Shown here in pieces: positions 53,366-61,682 of a DNA stretch of 64,000 bases. Both the position numbers and the translations under genes were made by a program. The notes beneath the pieces were generated by a model. That model was not told the DNA's origin. It did not search any database and was given only the letters and a program-made list of their open reading frames with translations. This stretch comes from Aminipila butyrica. GTDB taxonomy: Bacteria > Bacillota > Clostridia > Peptostreptococcales > Anaerovoracaceae. Location of the stretch: the NCBI RefSeq assembly GCF_010669305.1, contig NZ_CP048649.1, forward strand, positions 310,001 through 374,000, in the 5' to 3' direction. Numbering within the stretch: the first letter of the stretch is position 1; each line of letters opens with the position of its first letter.

Positions 53366-54100
53366 ATGATTAAGTTAGAAGATATTTATAAGATTTATCA
53401 GATGGGGGACACGGAGGTCCGCGCACTGGACGGAATCTCGCTGGAGATTCATCAGCAGGAGATGGCGGCTATTATTGGCCAGTCCGGCTCAGGCAAGTCT
53501 ACTTGCATGAACATCATCGGCTGTCTGGATGTCCCCACTAGAGGGAAGTATTACTTGAATGGAGTGGATGTCAGCACCCTGAATGATGACCAGCAGGCAG
53601 AATTCCGCAATAAGACACTAGGATTTATATTTCAGCAGTATAATCTGATTCCTAAGCTGAACGTCATTGAAAACGTAGAACTTCCCCTCATATACAAAGG
53701 GATATCGGAGGAATTGCGGAGGGAAAAAGCACTGGAAGCCTTGAAGAGGGTAGGCTTGGATCAAAAGACAGGCAATATGCCTTCGCAGCTTTCTGGTGGG
53801 CAGCAGCAGCGGGTATCTATCGCTAGAGCATTGGCCGGGGACCCCTCTATTATTCTTGCCGATGAGCCTACTGGAGCGTTAGACAGTAAGACCGGACGAG
53901 AGGTGCTGGAATTCTTGCAGCAGGTTAATGCGGAAGGGAATACCGTTATTCTGATTACTCATGACATGGGGGTAGCAGAAAAAGCAAAACGAATTATTCG
54001 AGTTTCGGACGGGCGGATTATTGAAGACAGCGGTCAACCGGCTAAACGGCGAAAAGAAACAAGGGGCGAAATCTCCATGGCAGGAGGTGGCCGCTGGTGA
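53366..54100 (+). CDS. MacB-type ABC ATPase
   Basis: A 244-residue ATPase of the LolD/MacB type: IIGQSGSGKSTCMNI, FIFQQYNLIPKLNVIENVEL, LSGGQQQRVSIARAL and IILADEPTGALDSKTG. It powers the permease encoded next. The start MIKLEDIY follows GTAGGAG; an in-frame upstream extension reads through the Gly-rich tail region of the adaptor in another frame and is spurious. Confidence 0.92.
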   Translation: MIKLEDIYKIYQMGDTEVRALDGISLEIHQQEMAAIIGQSGSGKSTCMNIIGCLDVPTRGKYYLNGVDVSTLNDDQQAEFRNKTLGFIFQQYNLIPKLNVIENVELPLIYKGISEELRREKALEALKRVGLDQKTGNMPSQLSGGQQQRVSIARALAGDPSIILADEPTGALDSKTGREVLEFLQQVNAEGNTVILITHDMGVAEKAKRIIRVSDGRIIEDSGQPAKRRKETRGEISMAGGGRW

Positions 54101-55275
54101 ATTTCAAACAGTCTTTTACACTGGCTCTGAAAAGCCTGAGAACCAGCAAGATGAGGGCTTTCCTCACCATGCTGGGCATTATTATCGGTGTAGCTTCGGT
54201 TATCGTCCTTATCAGTCTAATGAATGGACTGTCTTCGGATATGACGTCTCAGTTTGAGAGTATGGGCACCAATACCATCACCATCAATCTGGTGGGCAGA
54301 GGCGGTAATCGAACGGTACAAGTAGAAGATATTCAGAAGATGGTAGAAGAAAATCCCACCTATCTGGACCAGTATAGTCCCTTAGTATCTTCTTCGGTTA
54401 CTGTAAAAAGTGGCACAGAGTCTTTAGATACCACCACGGTCAAGGGGGTCAATGAGAGCTATCAAGAGATGCAGCACATAGAGCTGGACCAGGGACGGTT
54501 TGTTCAGTATCTGGATACCAGTCGCAGACAGCGGGTCTGCGCAGTGGGCAGCTATGTAGCGAAGGAACTGTTTGGTCAAGACAATGCCATTGGACAGACC
54601 ATTAAAATAAACGGTACAGAATATACCATTGTCGGTTTACTGACGGAGACGGCGGATTCGGAAGAGAGCTCCGATGATGATGTAATCTATGTGCCGTATT
54701 CGGTGGCTACCCGGTTGACGGGAAGCGGCAATATACGCAGCTATTACGTTACAGCCGTAAACACAGATAACATCGATACAACAGTAGCAGTAATTGAAAA
54801 TACCCTGTACAAGATTTACGGCAGCGAGGATGCATATCGGGTGACCAGTATGACGTCTATGATTGAGCAAGTCAATGAGATGACCGGGTCCATTGCCACC
54901 GTACTGGTAGGAATCGCTGGTATCTCTCTGGTTGTAGGCGGGATCGGCATTATGAATATCATGCTTGTGTCTGTTACAGAGCGAACCCGGGAGATTGGTA
55001 TTCGTAAAGCTTTGGGAGCTAAGCGAAAGAATATCATGGAGCAGTTCATCATCGAGGCGGCTACCACTAGTGCGCTGGGGGGGATTATTGGCATTCTATT
55101 TGGCGTGATTGTTTCTGCGGTAGCCGGGCAGGTGATGGATATGTCTGTAGTAGTTTCTGCCAACGCTATTCTGCTAGCCTTTTCTGTATCGGTGGGCATT
55201 GGTATTCTTTTCGGCTACTTTCCGGCCAACAAGGCGGCCAAGATGAATCCAATCGACGCGTTGAGGTATGACTAA
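54097..55275 (+). CDS. MacB-type ABC permease (FtsX/MacB_PCD)
   Basis: A 392-residue permease with one N-terminal helix (AFLTMLGIIIGVASVIVLIS), a large extracytoplasmic PCD domain and three C-terminal helices including IGGIGIMNIMLVSVTERTRE and GIRKALGAKRKNIMEQF. It is the mechanotransmission partner of the ATPase. The GTG start overlaps the ATPase stop (GTGA) and has AGGAGGTGG upstream. Confidence 0.92.
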   Translation: MNFKQSFTLALKSLRTSKMRAFLTMLGIIIGVASVIVLISLMNGLSSDMTSQFESMGTNTITINLVGRGGNRTVQVEDIQKMVEENPTYLDQYSPLVSSSVTVKSGTESLDTTTVKGVNESYQEMQHIELDQGRFVQYLDTSRRQRVCAVGSYVAKELFGQDNAIGQTIKINGTEYTIVGLLTETADSEESSDDDVIYVPYSVATRLTGSGNIRSYYVTAVNTDNIDTTVAVIENTLYKIYGSEDAYRVTSMTSMIEQVNEMTGSIATVLVGIAGISLVVGGIGIMNIMLVSVTERTREIGIRKALGAKRKNIMEQFIIEAATTSALGGIIGILFGVIVSAVAGQVMDMSVVVSANAILLAFSVSVGIGILFGYFPANKAAKMNPIDALRYD

Positions 55276-55329
55276 GGCGGGAGAAAAATGAGCGGAATGG
55301 TGACTTAACAATAAAAGAGGAGATATGTG

Positions 55330-57228
55330 ATGAAGCAAGCAGATCAAGCAAGCGGAAAACCGTTTGAAAAAACATATATGTGCAAAGGGATAGCTGTATT
55401 CTTGGCCCTTTGTTTGTTGGTGGGAATTGTCGGCACACCCCTGGAGGCAAGGGCGGCTGTGGATGATTCCACCAGTGCTACCATGATGCTGGAGGCTATG
55501 GGCGTTATTTCAGCAGATAGCTCAGGAAATTACAATTTAGGCACTAACGTAACCCGGGCTGAGTATGCCAAGATGTTGGTTATGGCATCAAAATATAAAG
55601 ATCAGGTGGCCGCCTCTTTTTATTCGTCTTTATTTAGAGATGTAAACTCCAGCAACTGGGCTTCCCCCTATGTGAAGTTGTCGGCATCCAACAACTTGCT
55701 GTCCGGATACAGCGACGGTACCTTCCGCCCTGATAGCAAGGTGACTTTGGAGCAGGGGGTCAATAGTGTCCTGCTGCTGTTGGGCTATACTTCCACCGAC
55801 TTTACCGGAGCTTTCCCTTATGCACAGATGAATCTATATTCCTCCCTGGGCCTGTCTTCGGGTATTGTGGGCGGTATTGGCACCCTGATGACGAAGGGAG
55901 ATGCGGTGCAGCTAATTTATAATACCTTAAAAACGGATTTGAAGGATGGCAGCCAAACCTATGCAGAATCTTTAGGATATTCCGTTAACGATAATGGAGA
56001 GGTAAACTATGCTGGAGTGGTAACGGATAACATGAATGGTCCGTACACCGTCACCGCTTCCGACTGGTACAGTAAATTAGGGATCAACTCAGGTGCAGTA
56101 GTATACCGAAATGGCAGTAAGATTAGCCTGTCGGATGTAGACCTGTACGACATCATCTATTATTCCAAGGCTAAAAGTACGGTTTGGGCTTATAACGACC
56201 GAGTGACAGGAATTTATGATAAGGCAACCCCGAGTCAGGATGCGGTGACCAGCATCACCCTGTCTGGGAAGGCTTACACGCTGGAATCCACCAAAGCATT
56301 TTCGGCTTTGTCCTCCAGTGGCAGTCTAAAAATAGGTGATGCCATTACGCTGCTGCTTGGCAAGGACGGCCTGGTAGCCGATGCTGTCTCAAGCACCGTG
56401 TTGAAACAAGAGACTATTTTCTACGTGACTTCGGCAGATACAACCTCCGTCGAAGGGGTGACGCTTACTGGTACTGAAGTCGCTTACACAGTGGATAAAA
56501 ATGGCACCATAGAGCCTGGGGATGTGGTGAAGGTGACCTTTGATTCCAGTGGAAATTTGCAGATTTCGTCCGTTTCGGGTAGTTTGTATGGCACTGTGGA
56601 TTCAGCACTGATGACCATAGGCAGCAATAAAATTTCTAGCACGGCTACCATTTTGGATACGTATGAAGGAGCCTATACGGCTACTTCGGTTAGCCGCTTG
56701 GATGGGTTGCAGCTAGACAGCGGCGACGTACTGTATTATGAAGCGAAAAGCGGCTATATTACCAGTCTAGTGCTGGAGAATGTCACTGGTGATGCGCTTC
56801 AATACGGTGTTATTACCTCGGCCAAGTCTTCCAGCAAGGACAGCACCAGCGTCAGCGGCAGCTATGTGTATAATATTAAGGGAAGCAGTTATTCCTTGAA
56901 CAGCAGTAACACTAAGTTTAATGTATCTGCTGGCCCCGCCATGTTCTATGGAACGGGGGGCAATGTTGAAAAGATGAAAAATCTAACTCGCGCCAACGCT
57001 AAAGTTAAGTCGGTGGATAGTTCCACGGTGACCTTTACAGATGGCACCGCTTATAAAATTGCCGCAGATGTGGCGGTGTATGAATATAAGACCTCTAGTC
57101 AAACCTACAGCTATGAAGGGTCCGTTAGTGACGCGCTGGCTGCATACAAATCAGGTAAGACGATGACCTATTGCTATGATAAAGAGCCATCTAAAGGCGG
57201 GCAGATTCGGGTCATTCTCTACCAGTAG
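55330..57228 (+). CDS. secreted S-layer homology (SLH) domain protein
   Basis: A 632-residue exported protein. A signal peptide ends near ARAAVDDS, then two or three SLH repeats at about 50-190 (NVTRAEYAKMLVM; VNSSNWASPYVKLSASNNLL; SGYSDGTFRPDSKVTLEQGV) anchor it to the cell wall polymer. The remaining 430 residues are Ser/Thr/Gly-rich beta structure of unknown function. It follows the MacAB-like genes by 54 bases on the same strand, so it might be a client or part of that operon. GAGGAGATAT lies before the start. Confidence 0.87.
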   Translation: MKQADQASGKPFEKTYMCKGIAVFLALCLLVGIVGTPLEARAAVDDSTSATMMLEAMGVISADSSGNYNLGTNVTRAEYAKMLVMASKYKDQVAASFYSSLFRDVNSSNWASPYVKLSASNNLLSGYSDGTFRPDSKVTLEQGVNSVLLLLGYTSTDFTGAFPYAQMNLYSSLGLSSGIVGGIGTLMTKGDAVQLIYNTLKTDLKDGSQTYAESLGYSVNDNGEVNYAGVVTDNMNGPYTVTASDWYSKLGINSGAVVYRNGSKISLSDVDLYDIIYYSKAKSTVWAYNDRVTGIYDKATPSQDAVTSITLSGKAYTLESTKAFSALSSSGSLKIGDAITLLLGKDGLVADAVSSTVLKQETIFYVTSADTTSVEGVTLTGTEVAYTVDKNGTIEPGDVVKVTFDSSGNLQISSVSGSLYGTVDSALMTIGSNKISSTATILDTYEGAYTATSVSRLDGLQLDSGDVLYYEAKSGYITSLVLENVTGDALQYGVITSAKSSSKDSTSVSGSYVYNIKGSSYSLNSSNTKFNVSAGPAMFYGTGGNVEKMKNLTRANAKVKSVDSSTVTFTDGTAYKIAADVAVYEYKTSSQTYSYEGSVSDALAAYKSGKTMTYCYDKEPSKGGQIRVILYQ

Positions 57229-57266
57229 AGAAATATTAGAAAGACGGCATAGAATCTGTAAAAGAG

Positions 57267-57294
57267 GACCCGGGAATGTACCGGGTCTTTTTTT
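57267..57294 (+). terminator. intrinsic terminator of the MacAB/SLH operon
   Basis: GACCCGG pairs with CCGGGTC around a seven-base loop, followed by seven T residues, 38 bases after the SLH gene. Confidence 0.88.
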
Positions 57295-57305
57295 CATGTT
57301 TGTGC

Positions 57306-57334
57306 TTGACACCACAAAAGAAGCCTGCTAATAT
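57306..57334 (+). promoter_or_regulatory. promoter of the XRE-regulated cluster
   Basis: TTGACA (57306-57311), a 17-base spacer and TAATAT (57329-57334) form a strong promoter, 50 bases before the regulator start. Confidence 0.72.
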
Positions 57335-57363
57335 GAAGTTAACTTCTTGTGAAGTATGCTTCA
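57335..57363. promoter_or_regulatory. two palindromic operator candidates
   Basis: GAAGTTAACTTC (57335-57346) is a perfect 12-bp palindrome, and TGAAGTATGCTTCA (57350-57363) is a related imperfect one (TGAAG...CTTCA). Their centres are 16 bases apart and they begin directly after the -10 box, over the expected start of transcription. The adjacent XRE regulator is the natural candidate to bind them and repress itself. Confidence 0.6.
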
Positions 57364-57383
57364 TGTTTAAGGGGAAGGAACTT

Positions 57384-57614
57384 ATGAAAACAAAAGTAAA
57401 AGAGTTGAGAAACAGAGCTAATTTAACACAGCAGCAGCTTGCGGATTTAGTTTATGTTTCATCGAGAACCATTATATCTATCGAAAAAGAGCAGTATAGC
57501 CCTTCCCTCATGCTGGCATATCGAATGGCGGAAATCTTTGAAATAACGGTGGAAGAGTTGTGTTGTCTGAAAGAAAACAAGGAATTGGAGGATCAGCAAC
57601 GTGAAAATTTATAA
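57384..57614 (+). CDS. XRE-family HTH regulator
   Basis: A 76-residue single-domain Cro/C1-type regulator with the helix-turn-helix at about residues 5-58 (LRNRANLTQQQLADLVYVSS, then TIISIEKEQYSPSLMLAYRM). Small proteins of this type often sit before genes for small membrane proteins. The start is set by GGGGAAGG before the ATG at 57384. Its last 14 bases overlap the next gene. Confidence 0.88.
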   Translation: MKTKVKELRNRANLTQQQLADLVYVSSRTIISIEKEQYSPSLMLAYRMAEIFEITVEELCCLKENKELEDQQRENL

Positions 57615-58032
57615 TAAAAAGGGGTTGGTTTTTGGGGTTGTGTGGATCGCATTAGGTGTCTGCAATTTAATTATCAATATTGTTTCCCCTGAGGAATTTT
57701 TATCAAAGCAGATTAAAGATGTACTTATTGCTGTTGTGGTGATTATGATTGGGAGTAGTGGTTTTATTCGTGCCTTCTCCAAACAGGCCACAAGAGAAGA
57801 TCGAATGGAAGACCAGGATGAAAGGAATCAACTTTTAGCACTTAAAACAAAAGCGTTGACATTAAAAATTTTTTATGGCTGCCTTGGCATGTCGGCAATC
57901 GGAGCGGTGGCTGGATATAAACTGACAGACAATCCGGCGTGGATTCCGATCTTCACTGTAGCTGCAGTTTTGCTGGGGCTTCTATTGCTAGTCGAATTGA
58001 TTGTCAGTATTTACTATGAGAGATCTATGTAG
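57601..58032 (+). CDS. small four-helix membrane protein with DER motif
   Basis: A 143-residue protein with four predicted helices (about 8-27, 40-58, 90-107, 114-135). Between helices 2 and 3 lies MEDQDERNQLLALKTKA. The next gene has the same layout and the motif EGTEERNRLISLSSKSKA, so they are paralogues; DUF2178-like proteins share this DER-then-KA arrangement. GTG start overlapping the XRE gene. Function unknown. Confidence 0.72.
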   Translation: MKIYNKKGLVFGVVWIALGVCNLIINIVSPEEFLSKQIKDVLIAVVVIMIGSSGFIRAFSKQATREDRMEDQDERNQLLALKTKALTLKIFYGCLGMSAIGAVAGYKLTDNPAWIPIFTVAAVLLGLLLLVELIVSIYYERSM

Positions 58033-58047
58033 AAAAAGGGGGGCAAT

Positions 58048-58464
58048 ATGAAGATTTATGACAAGAAAAAATTTGTTTTTGGGATGATGTCACTTCTTTT
58101 AGGGATATGTCTGCTTGTACTTGGATTTTTAAAAGGATTTAATAGTACACGCATTATTTTGATGATTCTGCTGCCGATAATCGGTATCAGTGAGATTTAT
58201 CTCGGCATCAATCAGGAGGCTGTAAAGCGGGAAAAGTTTGAAGGAACAGAGGAACGCAATCGTCTTATCTCTTTAAGTTCGAAAAGCAAGGCTTTTGATG
58301 TAGTTCAAACCATTAACTTTGCGCTGATTTTTTTGTTTTTAATTTTAGGTAAACAATCGGGTGAGGAAAATTTCATTGCTATGGGTGTGTCTTTTTCCTT
58401 TATTTTTGCAATTTCAAGGTTTGTGAACTTTTTTTCAGAGATTTATTATGAGAGAAACATGTGA
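58048..58464 (+). CDS. small four-helix membrane protein, paralogue of the preceding
   Basis: A 138-residue membrane protein beginning MKIYDKKKFVFGMM, nearly the same head as its neighbour (MKIYNKKGLVFG), with a central EGTEERNRLISLSS and the same YYERxM ending. Two adjacent paralogues suggest a heteromer or tandem duplication. AGGGGGGC precedes the ATG. Confidence 0.72.
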   Translation: MKIYDKKKFVFGMMSLLLGICLLVLGFLKGFNSTRIILMILLPIIGISEIYLGINQEAVKREKFEGTEERNRLISLSSKSKAFDVVQTINFALIFLFLILGKQSGEENFIAMGVSFSFIFAISRFVNFFSEIYYERNM

Positions 58465-58481
58465 AAGGAAAAGGTAAATGA

Positions 58482-58904
58482 ATGAACGCACTTCGTATTT
58501 TATTACAGAATCCAGGCTTTCATATGCACGACTGCTATATAACTAGAGCGGTGTTGTCTCAACAGTCTTTGAGCTTTGAATTGGCGCAGGGCTTGTATAT
58601 CTTAAAAGCTGGGGAGTATGTACGCACCGGACCTGCCAAATTGACATTTTCTAAACTGATTAGTCCGGGATATGAAATTCAATATCTTCGGGACAGTCGC
58701 AGAGAAGGTGTGGGTTTTGAGGTATTACAAAAAGACTTACAAAGTGGATATATAGATTTGATTTATGAAATGTATAACGAAACCAGTGCTTATTTTGAAG
58801 GGATTTTGATTCAAGAATCCGGGTGGAAGACTGTTGAAATCAAAGTTTTCTTTCACGGCTTGGAAATTCTATATGAGGAAGGAGTAGCCACAGAAAATGA
58901 GTAA
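58482..58904 (+). CDS. hypothetical protein
   Basis: A 140-residue soluble-looking protein, mostly beta-like in sequence (LSFELAQGLYILKAGEYV; YFEGILIQESGWKTVEIKVFF) with a helical stretch in the middle. I do not recognise a family. It lies between membrane-protein genes and overlaps the next gene by eight bases, so it is in the same transcript. Confidence 0.6.
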   Translation: MNALRILLQNPGFHMHDCYITRAVLSQQSLSFELAQGLYILKAGEYVRTGPAKLTFSKLISPGYEIQYLRDSRREGVGFEVLQKDLQSGYIDLIYEMYNETSAYFEGILIQESGWKTVEIKVFFHGLEILYEEGVATENE

Positions 58905-59196
58905 AAACACATACTTAAAGCGGCCGCTCAAAGACGAGCGCGACAAACAAATCGATACCCATGCAAAAAGCTATGCCTTGGAGTTTATGATAGCGGCTAG
59001 CCAGGTTCTAACCGTGATCTGCTTTGTCAAAGGAAATTCGGCATGGAAAGGGAGTCTAGCGCTACTTTTTATCGGGATAGCGACGATTTTCTTCTACAAG
59101 GCTGACAAATATAGTGAGAGGACATATGGTAAAATCGGTTTTGTTGTGGGATTCATGGGTGCTGCCCTGCTTGTGTGGTTTGGAATCAGCGGATAA
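58897..59196 (+). CDS. small three-helix membrane protein with DER motif
   Basis: A 99-residue protein with RPLKDERDKQIDTHAKSYA at the N terminus followed by three helices. The KDER...I...K-S-YA pattern parallels the DER/EER motifs of the two proteins encoded at 57601 and 58048, so it may be a shortened relative (DUF6442-like, uncertain). It is transcribed with the hypothetical gene before it. Confidence 0.62.
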   Translation: MSKNTYLKRPLKDERDKQIDTHAKSYALEFMIAASQVLTVICFVKGNSAWKGSLALLFIGIATIFFYKADKYSERTYGKIGFVVGFMGAALLVWFGISG

Positions 59197-59239
59197 TGAG
59201 TAATAAGGAAAAAGTAACGAGAAAGGGGGAAATATTGAC

Positions 59240-59332
59240 ATGGGTGTTATAAAGATAATTTGCAGCTTTATTGTGGGCATAGGCTTATTGCTAGCAGGGA
59301 TTTATGAGTGGAAACAAGCCAAATACAAATAA
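59240..59332 (+). CDS. 30-residue single-helix microprotein
   Basis: Starting at the ATG at 59240, this reads MGVIKIICSFIVGIGLLLAG then IYEWKQAKYK and stop. It is one membrane helix with a short basic tail, and GAAAGGGGGA lies about ten bases upstream. It fills the otherwise empty 187-base gap between two cluster genes. Such proteins can regulate a partner membrane protein; nothing more can be said from sequence. Confidence 0.5.
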   Translation: MGVIKIICSFIVGIGLLLAGIYEWKQAKYK

Positions 59333-59383
59333 AAGAGAGGAAAGGTATAGGCAAAAATAAATAGTTGATAAGGAGATTTTAAA

Positions 59384-59812
59384 ATGTATGAACCATCGGA
59401 TGAATTTGAACTGGCAAATGAAAAGTTGCACAAAATGAAAGAAACATTAAATTTTGACGAACTACAATTTCAGCGGATAAAATCCGTAATCAATAAAGCA
59501 GCGATATGGAGTGAAGAGATCGGCACCATGCTTCTTGATTTTATGAAAGAGTTTGAAGAGGATGAAGAGACGAAAGAAGAGCTGACCTTTAGATATGAAA
59601 CGGCTAAACAGGCCAGTCTATCGGCAGATGAGTTGTGGAACCAGGTAAACATATGTGCAGATCAGGAACTATCAAAGGAAACCCTGCTTATAATTTTAAA
59701 GGGGTTTATTGAGTATTATGAAGTATTGGCAAATCATCTTAATGATGGAGAGGATACGGAGATTCTTACAAACTTAAGAAAAACCTTAATGGATATAAAG
59801 GAATTGAAATGA
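59384..59812 (+). CDS. helical acidic hypothetical protein
   Basis: A 142-residue, strongly charged, all-helical protein (LDFMKEFEEDEETKEELTF; then SADELWNQVNICADQ) without signal or membrane helix. No family recognised. Its last four bases overlap the next ATG (ATGA), which shows the pair is co-translated. AAGGAGAT precedes the start. Confidence 0.6.
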   Translation: MYEPSDEFELANEKLHKMKETLNFDELQFQRIKSVINKAAIWSEEIGTMLLDFMKEFEEDEETKEELTFRYETAKQASLSADELWNQVNICADQELSKETLLIILKGFIEYYEVLANHLNDGEDTEILTNLRKTLMDIKELK

Positions 59813-60405
59813 CACCAAAAGAAAAACTTCAGAAAATATTAAAACAACATAAACCTTCGCCAGAGGTCCTAGACAGCCCTTTGTTTATGCTGCGTTTCCC
59901 CTATTGTTTACACACAAATCTGGCAGAAGGAAGCCCTTATTTGGCGGAGGGGAATCAAATGAATGAAGCTTATGTGGCAGAATGTTTGAACCTTGCTGAG
60001 AACATGTATAATGGGTTACATGTTGGCACAGATCTTCTTATCGTCTATGAGGATTGTTATAGTGAAAGAGAACAAGAAAACATATTTTTTTTCGAGAGTT
60101 GTCTCAAAGGAATCGGGCAAACGGAAAGCTACTGCTTTTTCTGGAAGTTTAGTCCTATGAAAGAAACCTATCCTGCTGCGCTGGCCAACAACCAAGAGGT
60201 GCATGTCTGCACCCGCAGGCTGTACGAAGCAAAGGACATTGACACGAGGCGTTTGTTTTTAGAAATCATTTGTTCCGATATAGGTGGTAAATATGATTTG
60301 GCCTCTAAAGTTTTCATTCTGGACATGGCCACCAGCTGTCTCTTTCACCTTTATGATGACAGAGGGCTATGGGTCAGTAAACCGGCAGAAAAGAGAGCAA
60401 AATAG
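59809..60405 (+). CDS. DUF3885-like protein
   Basis: A 198-residue protein whose end SCLFHLYDDRGLWV matches the hallmark YDDRG of DUF3885 proteins, a family of unknown function that often sits in variable gene neighbourhoods. No signal peptide or membrane helix. It ends the run of genes driven from 57306. Downstream to 60461 the DNA shows no plus-strand terminator. Confidence 0.7.
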   Translation: MTPKEKLQKILKQHKPSPEVLDSPLFMLRFPYCLHTNLAEGSPYLAEGNQMNEAYVAECLNLAENMYNGLHVGTDLLIVYEDCYSEREQENIFFFESCLKGIGQTESYCFFWKFSPMKETYPAALANNQEVHVCTRRLYEAKDIDTRRLFLEIICSDIGGKYDLASKVFILDMATSCLFHLYDDRGLWVSKPAEKRAK

Positions 60406-60461
60406 AGACAATGGCGTGCCCCCCAGCGGGAAGAAGCTCTGCGGACCAGTCTGTGTCTGCT

Positions 60462-60496
60462 ATAAAAAACCCCCATACTAGGTAAGCATAGGGGTT
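60462..60496 (-). terminator. terminator for the minus-strand sigma/anti-sigma operon
   Basis: On the minus strand AACCCCTAT pairs with ATGGGGGTT and runs into TTTTAT, 46 bases after the DUF4179 gene stop. Confidence 0.75.
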
Positions 60497-60541
60497 AGCA
60501 GAAATTAAATGCCGATTTTAAGGCGTTAATCTTTCCTGGTG

Positions 60542-61681
60542 TTATCTTATGGAGCTTAGGTCAATAGAGATCTGCTTCATGTGCCACTCTCCTGGAGTAA
60601 CACCTTCCGGCAAGGCGTCAAGAGTAAAGTGTGTTTCTGTCCCATCGTCCTCAATGGCTACACCACCTCCCTGCATATTTCCCAGCTGTAAGATTGGTGT
60701 GACAAACAAGGTTTTAGCCTCGGGATTAAGACGTTGAATGGTAAGGCTGGAGTTCATTTTAAGGATCTTTTCATGAGTTTCTCCTGACCCGCCGTTGCCA
60801 TCATATTCATATATATTGCCCAAATCGTCTTTGATTTCCCAGTCTAGACCTACATAATCGGACAACTGCTTAGGAGATTCCTCTGAGTAGTAAAGAATCG
60901 TGTTAATTGGCGTCATGGTGAGACGCTCTATATTGATACGCACCTTTTGAATGGTAGAATGATTATCAGCTAGCTCCAGACTTTTGCTGTCCATGGCCTT
61001 GAGCGTTACGTTGTAATTGAAATTGCAGTCAACGGCTTTTTCCTCTGAAAACCCTTCTTCGCCCAGACTTTCAATAGAGGAAACGACCCAACGGAAAGAA
61101 AGGGCATTTCGTTCTTCCTTTTCAGTAAAAAGGTTGTAATTGCTCTGTCCCACATAGACACCAGGGCTGACCTGCTTAAGTTGCTGACTGCCGCCATACC
61201 CGGTGACGGAAGGCACTTCGATATCTTCTCGGAGATACAAGTCCTCACCAAGATCTTTTCCAGTTTTAATGGTATAGGTGAGGGATAGAGTCCTTCCGTC
61301 ATAAACCCCCTGATTCAGGGTTACTTCTATGCCCTTGGCAGCCTTTGTCATGTCGATGTTTAAGGCCTTTTCCTGGTACAGATCATAGATTCCCGTGGTG
61401 CCGCCATCTAGAAAACGGAAAATATCACCGATGACAGGTACTTCCTTGGCATAGGAAGGGAACGCCCAGCCGAAACACCCGATGCCTGTGGCAAAAAGAA
61501 CCGCTGCTGCTGCTACTTTACCGTGAATTCTCTTTTTTGATCCGCTTTCGGGCGAATGTTCCTGAATCTTCTCGCGCACTCTTTTTTTGATTCTGGATTT
61601 TTCCAGTTCATCGGCCTCCATAGGCTGAAACTCATTTACCTCAATATCCACGTCATTAAAAAAATCATAAATATCTTTCAT
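60542..61681 (-). CDS. DUF4179-family anti-sigma-like membrane protein
   Basis: A 379-residue protein with a cytoplasmic head (1-50), a membrane helix (about 53-75, VAAAAVLFATGIGCFGWAF), then VIGDIFRFL and a beta-rich extracytoplasmic part, the layout of DUF4179 proteins. These pair with sigma-70 family factors in clostridia. Here it starts one base after the sigma gene stop (TAA-A-ATG), so the two are co-translated; it probably controls that sigma factor in response to an envelope signal. Confidence 0.83.
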   Translation of the reverse strand: MKDIYDFFNDVDIEVNEFQPMEADELEKSRIKKRVREKIQEHSPESGSKKRIHGKVAAAAVLFATGIGCFGWAFPSYAKEVPVIGDIFRFLDGGTTGIYDLYQEKALNIDMTKAAKGIEVTLNQGVYDGRTLSLTYTIKTGKDLGEDLYLREDIEVPSVTGYGGSQQLKQVSPGVYVGQSNYNLFTEKEERNALSFRWVVSSIESLGEEGFSEEKAVDCNFNYNVTLKAMDSKSLELADNHSTIQKVRINIERLTMTPINTILYYSEESPKQLSDYVGLDWEIKDDLGNIYEYDGNGGSGETHEKILKMNSSLTIQRLNPEAKTLFVTPILQLGNMQGGGVAIEDDGTETHFTLDALPEGVTPGEWHMKQISIDLSSIR

Positions 61682-61682
61682 T

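Noticed and set aside
52974..53367. Long minus-strand frames opposite the adaptor gene
   Set aside because: They arise from the Gly-rich coding tail of the adaptor and lack start signals.
60284..60481. Plus-strand 65-codon frame at the end of the DUF3885 gene
   Set aside because: It is out of frame inside the real gene and has no ribosome binding site.
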